Assembly (NCBI GenBank): GCA_043779285.1
Contig: JAYWEL010000030.1
Location: 1-5,914 of the forward strand
Source: MGR-bin208 sp043779285
Lineage (GTDB): Bacteria; Bacteroidota; Bacteroidia; Chitinophagales; Chitinophagaceae
DNA: 5,914 nucleotides
Direction of reading: 5' to 3'
Below, piece by piece: positions 1 through 5,868 of the stretch (positions are counted from its first letter, which is position 1; every line of letters begins with the position of its first letter). The notes under the pieces are model-generated. The model was given only the letters and a program-made list of their open reading frames with translations. It did not search any database and was not told the origin of the DNA. A program made the translations under genes and the position numbers.

Positions 1-1
1 T

Positions 2-94
2 GCGGTGGAAACATTTTTCCAAAGCTTTAACGACAGGATAAACGATATGAAATCTTTATTGAATTTTAAATTCGGAATTATCAAAGCAAGTTAG
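2..94 (+). CDS. Possible C-terminal fragment of an unidentified protein, cut by the window edge
   Basis: The frame is open from the left edge to a TAG at 92-94 and reads as 30 residues (AVETFFQSFNDRIND..., ending FGIIKAS). The composition is protein-like, with mixed amphipathic and charged residues. It would place a rightward gene converging on gltA, with the gltA terminator between them. An open frame of this length can easily occur by chance, and no family is recognisable. The internal ATG at 47 would leave only 15 codons, so a complete small gene is unlikely. The rest of 1-144 shows no other convincing coding sequence on either strand. Confidence 0.3.
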   Translation, partial: AVETFFQSFNDRINDMKSLLNFKFGIIKAS

Positions 95-144
95 TATAAC
101 GATAAACCTTATTCTCATACTGATTTAAGGATGTGAGTTTACCC

Positions 145-176
145 AATAAAAAAACCCGGCAAAATTGAGCCGGGTT
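145..176 (-). terminator. Rho-independent terminator of gltA
   Basis: Read on the - strand, an 8-bp perfect stem (AACCCGGC / GCCGGGTT, arms at 169-176 and 153-160) closes an 8-nt loop. The run of T encoded by 148-154 follows directly, so the transcript ends in a U tract. The hairpin starts 20 nt past the gltA stop codon. On the + strand the stem is followed by CTATATAA rather than a T run, so it should work mainly leftward. Confidence 0.87.
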
Positions 177-177
177 C

Positions 178-193
178 TATATAATATTATATA
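178..193. repeat. 16-bp perfect AT palindrome between gltA stop and its terminator
   Basis: TATATAATATTATATA equals its own reverse complement over all 16 bases. It lies between the gltA stop codon (197-199) and the terminator stem (153-176). In RNA it could form only a weak all-AU hairpin. It may be incidental in AT-rich sequence or may add to the 3' end structure of the gltA mRNA. Confidence 0.5.
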
Positions 194-196
194 AGA

Positions 197-1522
197 CTAT
201 TCACCCCAGATTTCATCTTCATTTTTCAACCATTTTTGTACTAATGCGGTGGTTACCGATTTAGGACGTTCTAATGCAAACCCTAAGGCTCTATCCCAAC
301 ATAAACTGCTTAGTACGCCTAATGAACGACTCACTGCAAATAAAACTGTATAAAACTCATATTCTACCATTCCAAAGTGAACAAGCAATGCCCCACTATG
401 TGCATCTACATTTGGCCAAGGATTTTTTATTTTCCCTATGGATTCTAAAATTGGTGGAACAACTTCATATATATTCCAAACCGTGTTTACCAATGGATCA
501 TCGGGCATCAGTTCTTTAGCAAATTCCATTTGTGCAGTAAACCTTGGATCTGTTTGACGCAATACTGCATGGCCATAACCCGGAACAACTTTTCCGTTAC
601 TTAAGGTCTTTTTTACATATTCTGCAATTTGCTCTTTGGAAGGCTCTTTGGTTCCTAATTCTTCCTGCATTTCAAAAATCCATTTCACTACTTCCTGATT
701 TGCTAAACCATGTAAAGGACCGGCCAATCCATTCATACCGGCTGCATAACTTAAATATGGATCGCTGAGTGCCGAACCAACCAAATGTGTAGTATGAGCA
801 GAAACGTTTCCACCCTCATGATCGGCATGAATAGTCAAATACAAACGCATCAACCGTTTAAACTTATCATCTTCATAACCCAGCATATGGGCAAAATTTC
901 CTGCCCAATCGAGCAAACCATTGGGTTGAATATGATCGCTGTTCTTATATTTTCTACGATAAATGTAAGCTGCTATACGCGGCAACCTGGCAATCAAATC
1001 CATGCAGTCATCAAATACCGGTTCCCAATAATCTTTTTTATTAATTCCTTTAGAATATGCTTTGGCAAAATTACTTTCTGTTTGTAGTGCCATAACAGCT
1101 ATAACAAACATGGTCATGGGATGTGTATTCAAAGGCAATGCATCAATAGTCGCAAATACATGATTGGGCACATGAGATCGTCTTTGCCAAACGGATGTTA
1201 TATGAGCAACATCTTCTTCTGACGGTAGTTCTCCCACCAGCATCAAATAAAATAATCCTTCGGGCATTGGCTCGGATCCACCCTGAAATTTTGGTAATAA
1301 TTTTCTTAATTCGGGAATGGAATAACCCCTGAACCTGATTCCATCCTGTGCATCTAACAAAGAGGTTTCTGAAACTAATCCGGTTATGCCACGCATACCC
1401 TGATAAATTTGTGAAAGTTGTACTTCACCTATGACTTTATTGCCATGCTCTTTTAGTAAATCTTTTATTACTATTGCCTGATCATCTGCTTTTATTTTAA
1501 AACGTTCTTTCAAAACTCCCAT
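197..1522 (-). CDS. gltA: Citrate synthase, eukaryote/mitochondrial-like type
   Basis: This enzyme condenses acetyl-CoA with oxaloacetate to form citrate, the entry step of the TCA cycle, in the cytoplasm. The 441-residue protein has the catalytic triad His271 (GPLHGLANQ), His318 (VVPGYGHAVLR) and Asp373 (NPWPNVDAHSG). The substrate-binding residues His235 (IHADHEGGNVSAH), Arg327 (TDPR), Arg399 (VSRSLG) and Arg419 (LERPKS) are also present. Long stretches match animal mitochondrial citrate synthase rather than E. coli GltA, for example GMRG-GLV-ETS-LD (42-57), GIRFRGYSIPE (61-71) and SALSDPYLS (250-258). It starts at MGVLKERF with no targeting peptide. The ATG at 1522 is the natural start; no Shine-Dalgarno is visible. 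It has its own candidate promoter and a strong terminator, so it is probably transcribed alone. Lack of NADH inhibition, by analogy with dimeric eukaryote-type enzymes, is inference. The gene name is functional: it is not the closest relative of E. coli gltA. Confidence 0.97.
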   Translation of the reverse strand: MGVLKERFKIKADDQAIVIKDLLKEHGNKVIGEVQLSQIYQGMRGITGLVSETSLLDAQDGIRFRGYSIPELRKLLPKFQGGSEPMPEGLFYLMLVGELPSEEDVAHITSVWQRRSHVPNHVFATIDALPLNTHPMTMFVIAVMALQTESNFAKAYSKGINKKDYWEPVFDDCMDLIARLPRIAAYIYRRKYKNSDHIQPNGLLDWAGNFAHMLGYEDDKFKRLMRLYLTIHADHEGGNVSAHTTHLVGSALSDPYLSYAAGMNGLAGPLHGLANQEVVKWIFEMQEELGTKEPSKEQIAEYVKKTLSNGKVVPGYGHAVLRQTDPRFTAQMEFAKELMPDDPLVNTVWNIYEVVPPILESIGKIKNPWPNVDAHSGALLVHFGMVEYEFYTVLFAVSRSLGVLSSLCWDRALGFALERPKSVTTALVQKWLKNEDEIWGE

Positions 1523-1563
1523 TAGACCTGAATTTATATTGAAAATAATAAATGTGTAGGGGA

Positions 1564-1595
1564 TAAAGTTAGGAAATGAATCGATGCTTTACAAA
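1564..1595 (-). promoter_or_regulatory. Candidate Bacteroidota-type promoter of gltA
   Basis: On the - strand, TTTG (1592-1595) is followed after exactly 20 nt by TAACTTTA (1564-1571). This is one mismatch from the TAnnTTTG -7 element, and the spacing fits the 19-21 nt known for Bacteroidota housekeeping promoters. Initiation would fall near 1557, giving a leader of about 35 nt. The rest of the 125-bp gap (1523-1647) shows no gene and no convincing terminator for the permease upstream, only imperfect AT-rich inverted repeats around 1593-1632. Some read-through from the tgt-permease operon is therefore possible. Confidence 0.45.
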
Positions 1596-1647
1596 AATTG
1601 AAGCTGAGACTTTGATTGAAATTAATTTTTCATACTTTATATACAGT

Positions 1648-2736
1648 TTATTTTAGCGCTTTTCTAAATAACCATAATGCAATAATTGAAAACACGATAT
1701 TGGGAAGCCAGGCTGCCAATAGTGGAGAAAGATTCCCTTTTATGGAAAATACACTTGAAAATTTATCCGACATAATATAAACAGAGGCTATGATAATACC
1801 TATCGCCATATGTACACCACTCCCCCCTCTTACTTTTCTGCTTGAAATAAATACCGCTATCATAGATAAAATAAAAACAGAGGCGGCGGAAGCATCCCGG
1901 CGATATTTTTCTACTTTATATGTATTCAATCCCTCTGATCCTCTTTGCTCTTCGTTTCGGATAAATTTCCGCAAATCGGGTGTTGTTAATTTTTCTTTTA
2001 AATAATTATCTTTTGCTAATTCTTCCGGCTTAATATTTAGATTCAGATTCTTTTCTGGCAAAAAGCTTACTGTTTCTCTCATACTATCCACAAAACGTTC
2101 CGTAACATTAATTAATTTCCAGTTATGTTTTGTGGTATCCCATTTCATACTTTCTGCTCGCAGGTTATAAACGATTTTATCGTTTTTTAACCGATTCAAA
2201 AACATGATTCCTGAGCTTTTAGTTGCGGTATCAAAATAATGAATGCCCACAAAACTATTAGAGTCTGCCCGGAAATAATGAACCGCCCGGTAATTTTGTG
2301 AACTTCCCGGATCATTCCTGTTTATAAATTTCGCTTCGAAATTACTTTTAATGCGGTTTGCTTTGGGTATTACAAAATTGGTGGCTACCCACATAATTGA
2401 AGCAAGTAATAATCCGCCAACTATATAAGGTCTTAAGAACCTTTTGAAACTGACGCCACTTGCCAATATGGCAATAATCTCCGATCGGGAAGCCATGCGA
2501 CTGGTAAAATAAATGACAGCCAGAAAAACGAATAAGGGAAATAATAAACCCCAAATGAATGGCACAAAACCAAAATAGTATTGCTTTATTAATTGAGATG
2601 TCGTTAATCCAGAATTAACAAAGTCATCGGTTCGCTCACTGCTATCTACTGCCATGGCTATAACCGTAAATAACAACAAACAAAAAATGAAAGTTGAAAG
2701 AAACTTATATAATATGTATCGGTCTAATTTCTTCAT
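1648..2736 (-). CDS. LptF/LptG (YjgP/YjgQ) family lipopolysaccharide export permease
   Basis: This is an inner-membrane half of the LptB2FG transporter, which extracts lipopolysaccharide and feeds it to the trans-envelope bridge. The 362-residue protein has the family layout: three N-terminal membrane helices (about 13-31, 57-77, 104-124), a large hydrophilic periplasmic domain (about 130-275) and three C-terminal helices (about 283-298, 307-325, 336-357). The segment SRSEIIAILASGVS (83-96) matches the cytoplasmic coupling helix that contacts the ATPase LptB, with Glu86 at the conserved acidic position. The C-terminal Pro-Asn pair (WLPN, 343-346) is also typical. I chose the ATG at 2736; the frame extends one codon to TTG at 2739, but MKKLDRYILYKF is the usual family start. 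It lies 42 bp after tgt, probably in one operon; I recall this adjacency as common in Bacteroidota. I cannot tell LptF from LptG, so I leave the symbol blank. Confidence 0.93.
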   Translation of the reverse strand: MKKLDRYILYKFLSTFIFCLLLFTVIAMAVDSSERTDDFVNSGLTTSQLIKQYYFGFVPFIWGLLFPLFVFLAVIYFTSRMASRSEIIAILASGVSFKRFLRPYIVGGLLLASIMWVATNFVIPKANRIKSNFEAKFINRNDPGSSQNYRAVHYFRADSNSFVGIHYFDTATKSSGIMFLNRLKNDKIVYNLRAESMKWDTTKHNWKLINVTERFVDSMRETVSFLPEKNLNLNIKPEELAKDNYLKEKLTTPDLRKFIRNEEQRGSEGLNTYKVEKYRRDASAASVFILSMIAVFISSRKVRGGSGVHMAIGIIIASVYIMSDKFSSVFSIKGNLSPLLAAWLPNIVFSIIALWLFRKALK

Positions 2737-2778
2737 CAATTAATTTACTTATAAGATCAAGATAAGATAAATATGAAA

Positions 2779-3918
2779 CTATAATTTTGTTTTTAACTGT
2801 ATTAGCATTTCATTTTTCCAACTCAGAAAATCACCTTTTTCAATATGTAATCTGGCTTGCTTTACTAACCATAAATAAAATGCAAGGTTATGAATACTGG
2901 CAATAGTCAATCCCAGAATCTCCTTCGATTTCACTAAATGACGCAAGTATGCTTTGCTATAATAATTGCTCACTTCACAATCAAACCCATCATCCAATAC
3001 CGAAGAATCTTTTTCCCATTTTTTATTATCAATATTTATAACCCCCTTTGTTGTAAACAACATACCATTACGGCCATTGCGGGTAGGCATTACACAATCG
3101 AACATATCGACACCAAAGGAAATATTTTCTAAAATATTCCAAGGTGTACCTACACCCATTAAATAACGAGGCTTGTTTTCGGGTAAGTGATCGCAACAAA
3201 GTGAACAAATATCATACATCATTTCTTCTGGTTCACCTACACTTAATCCGCCGATAGCATTACCATTGGCTAGTTTAGAGCTTATATATTCACAGGACTC
3301 TTTTCTTAGTTGATGAAATGTAGCACCCTGTACAATTGGAAAAAGATTTTGTGTAAATCCATACTTGTCCTGGGTAGCATTGAATTGAGTAAAACATCGG
3401 TCGAGCCAACGATGGGTCATTTGCATGGATTTTTGTGCATAGCTGAACTCACTTTTACCGGGCGGGCATTCATCAAAAGCCATGATGATATCGGCTCCAA
3501 TTATTCGCTGAATGTCCATCACTTTTTCGGGGGTAAACAAATGTTTACTTCCATCAATATGACTTTGAAAAGTAACTCCTTCTTCTTTTATTTTTCGTGT
3601 ACCCGACAAAGAAAAAACCTGATATCCTCCACTATCTGTAAGTATTGGTCTATCCCAACCCATAAAACGATGGAGCCCTCCTGCATTTTCCATTACCTCC
3701 ATGCCTGGTCTTAAATATAGATGATATGTATTCCCTAAAATAATCTGCGCCTTCACATCAGTTTGTAATTGAAGCTGGCTAACTGACTTTACGCTACCCG
3801 CCGTTCCGACAGGCATGAAAATAGGTGTTTGAATTTCACCATGATCGGTTTTAATCAATCCTGCCCTGGCTTTAGAATTTGTATCGGTATGTTGTAACTG
3901 AAATTGTAGATCGGCCAT
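2779..3918 (-). CDS. tgt: Queuine/preQ1 tRNA-ribosyltransferase (tRNA-guanine transglycosylase)
   Basis: Tgt swaps guanine-34 in GUN-anticodon tRNAs (Asp, Asn, His, Tyr) for preQ1, the base-exchange step of queuosine synthesis. The 379-residue protein shows the general acid/base Asp95 (ILTDSGGYQ) and the nucleophile Asp274 (GVDMFDCVMPTRNGRNG). Base-recognition elements are AFDECPP (147-153, Asp149), PIVQG (194-198, Gln197) and GGLSVGEP (223-230). The family zinc motif CxCx2C...H is degraded: Phe312, Cys314, Ser317, His343, so only Cys314 and His343 remain. The flanks (YYSKAYLRHL, ASIHNLAFYLWLV) align without gaps, so this is not a frameshift. I chose the ATG at 3918 (MADLQFQLQHTDTNSKARAG), which matches the family N-terminus; the frame extends upstream to a TTG at 3927. 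It is the first gene of a leftward pair with the Lpt permease, with a short leader from the divergent intergenic region. Confidence 0.97.
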   Translation of the reverse strand: MADLQFQLQHTDTNSKARAGLIKTDHGEIQTPIFMPVGTAGSVKSVSQLQLQTDVKAQIILGNTYHLYLRPGMEVMENAGGLHRFMGWDRPILTDSGGYQVFSLSGTRKIKEEGVTFQSHIDGSKHLFTPEKVMDIQRIIGADIIMAFDECPPGKSEFSYAQKSMQMTHRWLDRCFTQFNATQDKYGFTQNLFPIVQGATFHQLRKESCEYISSKLANGNAIGGLSVGEPEEMMYDICSLCCDHLPENKPRYLMGVGTPWNILENISFGVDMFDCVMPTRNGRNGMLFTTKGVINIDNKKWEKDSSVLDDGFDCEVSNYYSKAYLRHLVKSKEILGLTIASIHNLAFYLWLVKQARLHIEKGDFLSWKNEMLIQLKTKL

Positions 3919-3936
3919 ATTGTTCAAAATCGGGCT

Positions 3937-3944
3937 GCAAGATA
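3937..3944 (-). promoter_or_regulatory. Weak candidate -7 element for tgt
   Basis: On the - strand, TATCTTGC lies 18 nt upstream of the tgt ATG and resembles a TAnnTTTG box with one T missing. A TTG lies 23 nt further upstream, slightly outside the normal 19-21 nt spacing. If it is used, the leader would be only about a dozen bases. The call rests mainly on position, as tgt must be transcribed from this divergent gap. Confidence 0.25.
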
Positions 3945-4005
3945 CATCTTTTGTGTTTGAGGAAAAGCAAGCCCTACCGATTCAAGCAAGTGCTAAAGAC
4001 TGCTG

Positions 4006-4048
4006 ATGGAAGGTTTTAAACATTTGTGAATTTTTTTAATCCTTCCAT
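4006..4048. repeat. 8-bp inverted repeat in the divergent tgt / glycosyltransferase gap
   Basis: ATGGAAGG (4006-4013) and CCTTCCAT (4041-4048) are perfect reverse complements around a 27-nt AT-rich centre. They lie just upstream of the likely glycosyltransferase promoter and are not followed by a T run, so a terminator is unlikely. They could be an operator for a dimeric regulator or could be chance. The remainder of the 181-bp gap (3919-4099) also holds two AAGCAAG copies (3965-3971, 3984-3990) and no gene. Confidence 0.3.
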
Positions 4049-4062
4049 AAAAGCTTCTGCTG

Positions 4063-4070
4063 TACTTTCG
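4063..4070 (+). promoter_or_regulatory. Candidate -7 element for the glycosyltransferase-rsmG pair
   Basis: TACTTTCG differs from TAnnTTTG at one base and lies 29 nt before the GTG start. Initiation would fall near 4077, giving a leader of about 23 nt that includes the Shine-Dalgarno. No TTG is seen 19-21 nt upstream, so the -33 element is absent or divergent. Confidence 0.4.
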
Positions 4071-4087
4071 CAGATTGAACATGATAA

Positions 4088-4094
4088 AAGGAGG
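4088..4094 (+). promoter_or_regulatory. Strong Shine-Dalgarno that selects the GTG start
   Basis: AAGGAGG ends 5 nt before the GTG at 4100 but 14 nt before the in-frame ATG at 4109, so it favours the GTG. Such a complete anti-16S match is unusual in this window; none of the other four starts has one. Confidence 0.6.
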
Positions 4095-4099
4095 AAAGA

Positions 4100-5248
4100 G
4101 TGACTAATATGGATTTTATACGTTTCTTAAGAATGATTAATTGGTGGGACATTTGTTTTTATTTGTTTTCGGCAATCATTATCATCCAATTATTTTTTAA
4201 TTTATGGTTTTTCAGAAGGTTGGCTTTTTATAACCCATTAAATAAAAACCAAACACAACAACATCCGGTTTCTGTTATTGTTTGTGCAAGAGATGAGGCA
4301 GACAATATTGCCCGTAATTTACCCGGCTTACTTGTCCAATCTTATCCATCAACGTTTGAAGTAATTGTTGTTAATGACAACTCTACAGATGAAACGAAAT
4401 ATGTTTTAGTTGAATTAAAAAAGACGTTCAAATTTTTGCATAATGTAGAATTAACACAGGAAGCAAAACATATTACCGGTAAAAAATATCCTTTATCTAT
4501 TGGTATTAAAGAAGCGAAACATGAAATCGTTTTATTAACAGATGCCGATTGTGTACCGGCCAGCGAAAATTGGATACAAAAAATGCAGGATGCGTATAGT
4601 CATGGTATTGAGATTGTTTTGGGTTATGGTGCTTATAATAAAAAACCAGGCATCCTCAATAAATTAATACGCTTTGAAACCTTTCATTCGGCACTACAAT
4701 ATCTTTCTTTTGCCTTGGCCGGAATGCCCTATATGGGTGTTGGTAGAAACCTATCCTACAAAAAAGATTTATTTTTCAAAAACAAAGGATTCTCTTTTAT
4801 GAATCATATTTCGGGAGGCGATGATGATTTATTTATTAATAAAGTTGCTACTAGTAGAAATACAGCGATTGTGATTGATAAAGAAGCGACTACATTATCG
4901 AATCCTAAAACAACATTCAATCAATGGATACGGCAGAAACAAAGACATTATTCAACATCGAAATTTTACCGGCCTATGCATAAATTTTTGTTGGGCTTAT
5001 TTTCTATAACTCACTTTTTATTATATCCTATTTTAGTTTTGAGTTTATTCAGTAGCCTTTGGCAGATAGCTTTAGTTTTATTAGGTTTCCGGATATTTAC
5101 ACAAGGCATTATTTATTATAAAGCCATGAAGAAATTGAATGAGTTCGACCTTTGGCCTTTCTTTCTTTTTTTAGATATTTGGATGTTTTTTTATTATCTC
5201 ATTTTTGCACCATCAATATGGAAAAGATCCCGGTCAACCTGGAATTAA
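4100..5248 (+). CDS. Membrane-anchored family 2 glycosyltransferase
   Basis: This is a GT-A fold glycosyltransferase that should transfer a sugar from a nucleotide-activated donor at the cytoplasmic face of the inner membrane; the donor and product are not predictable. The 382-residue protein begins with a membrane helix (about 17-37). The catalytic domain follows: PVSVIVCARDEADNI (56-70), VNDNSTDET (91-99), the metal-binding DxD in LLTDADC (145-151), GVGRNLSY (213-220), an acidic catalytic-base motif GGDDDLF (239-245) and a Q-x-x-R-type motif QWIRQKQRHY (275-284) like that of processive synthases. Three more hydrophobic helices close the protein (about 294-314, 318-340, 351-372). The GTG at 4100 is chosen because of its Shine-Dalgarno; the ATG at 4109 would remove only three residues. 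Its end overlaps rsmG by 31 bp. A role in polysaccharide or glycolipid synthesis is inference. Confidence 0.9.
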   Translation: MTNMDFIRFLRMINWWDICFYLFSAIIIIQLFFNLWFFRRLAFYNPLNKNQTQQHPVSVIVCARDEADNIARNLPGLLVQSYPSTFEVIVVNDNSTDETKYVLVELKKTFKFLHNVELTQEAKHITGKKYPLSIGIKEAKHEIVLLTDADCVPASENWIQKMQDAYSHGIEIVLGYGAYNKKPGILNKLIRFETFHSALQYLSFALAGMPYMGVGRNLSYKKDLFFKNKGFSFMNHISGGDDDLFINKVATSRNTAIVIDKEATTLSNPKTTFNQWIRQKQRHYSTSKFYRPMHKFLLGLFSITHFLLYPILVLSLFSSLWQIALVLLGFRIFTQGIIYYKAMKKLNEFDLWPFFLFLDIWMFFYYLIFAPSIWKRSRSTWN

Positions 5249-5868
5249 TAACTCGTTATTTTTCAGAATTCACTGAAAAACAGGTACAGCAATTTGCTGC
5301 ACTAGAAACCTTATACAAAGAATGGAATGATAAAATAAACGTCATTTCACGTAAAGACATTGAAAGCCTTTACCTGAAACACGTTTTACATTCTTTAAGT
5401 ATTGCAGCAGTATTCAATTTTAAACCGGGCACTTCAATTATCGACCTAGGGACAGGGGGCGGTTTCCCAGGCATTCCAATGGCAATTTTTTTTCCGGAAG
5501 TAAAATTTCATTTGGTAGATAGTATCGCAAAAAAATTAAAAGTTGTTGAAGAAATTGTTTCAGCAATTGGTTTGACAAATGTAACGACTCAACATGCAAG
5601 AGTTGAAGATTTAAAGAACCGGAAATGTGATTTTGTTATCTCCAGGGCTGTAGCCCCATTGAAAGATTTACATTTGTGGTCGAAACCATTGATATATAAA
5701 AACACCGATCCGGATCTGGATCCGAAAAATGGATTAATTTGTTTAAAGGGTGGGGATCTTAATATGGAAATACAGGCAAGTGCTGTGCGTCCCCGGATTT
5801 TTGAAATATCCGAATTATTTGACGACCCCTATTTTCAGGAAAAATATATTCTCTTCGTTCCAAGGTAA
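5218..5868 (+). CDS. rsmG: 16S rRNA (guanine527-N7)-methyltransferase
   Basis: RsmG (GidB) uses S-adenosylmethionine to methylate N7 of G527 in the 530 loop of 16S rRNA; in other bacteria its loss gives low-level streptomycin resistance. The 216-residue protein is full length for the family. It has the N-terminal LYKEWNDKINVISRKD (32-47) and HVLHSL (55-60), the SAM-binding glycine loop IIDLGTGGGFPGIP (74-87), the acidic end of strand 2 in FHLVDS (97-102) followed by KKLKVV, then SRAVAPL (142-148) and LKGGD (176-180). I chose the ATG at 5218 because MEKIPVNLELITRYFSEFT fits the family start; the frame stays open upstream to a TTG at 5152 inside the glycosyltransferase, which would add 22 residues unlike the family. 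No Shine-Dalgarno is visible, and the 31-bp overlap suggests translational coupling to the upstream gene. Confidence 0.96.
   Translation: MEKIPVNLELITRYFSEFTEKQVQQFAALETLYKEWNDKINVISRKDIESLYLKHVLHSLSIAAVFNFKPGTSIIDLGTGGGFPGIPMAIFFPEVKFHLVDSIAKKLKVVEEIVSAIGLTNVTTQHARVEDLKNRKCDFVISRAVAPLKDLHLWSKPLIYKNTDPDLDPKNGLICLKGGDLNMEIQASAVRPRIFEISELFDDPYFQEKYILFVPR

Noticed and set aside
785..1087. 100-codon + strand open frame opposite gltA
   Set aside because: It is antisense to the citrate synthase active-site region, rich in Cys/His/Ile from reversed codons, with no recognisable family or start signal.
1593..1632. AT-rich inverted repeats after the permease gene as a terminator
   Set aside because: The arms are imperfect, AT-only and lack a GC stem followed by a T run on the - strand; part of the sequence overlaps the better-supported gltA promoter.
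3310..3714. 134-codon + strand open frame opposite tgt
   Set aside because: It lies antisense within the conserved part of tgt, has no protein-like domain, and is what an antisense shadow of a real gene looks like.
3919..3927. Upstream extension of tgt to a TTG codon
   Set aside because: It would add only three residues (the TTG codon plus Asn-Asn); the ATG at 3918 gives the usual family N-terminus.
5152..5217. Upstream extension of rsmG to a TTG codon
   Set aside because: The added residues are the out-of-frame reading of the glycosyltransferase's last membrane helix; the ATG at 5218 matches the RsmG N-terminus.
5707..5724. Overlapping palindromes GATCCGGATC and CGGATC-TG-GATCCG inside rsmG
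   Set aside because: They are explained by the codons for Asp-Pro-Asp-Leu-Asp-Pro (residues 164-169) within an intact reading frame; no evidence of a site or insertion.
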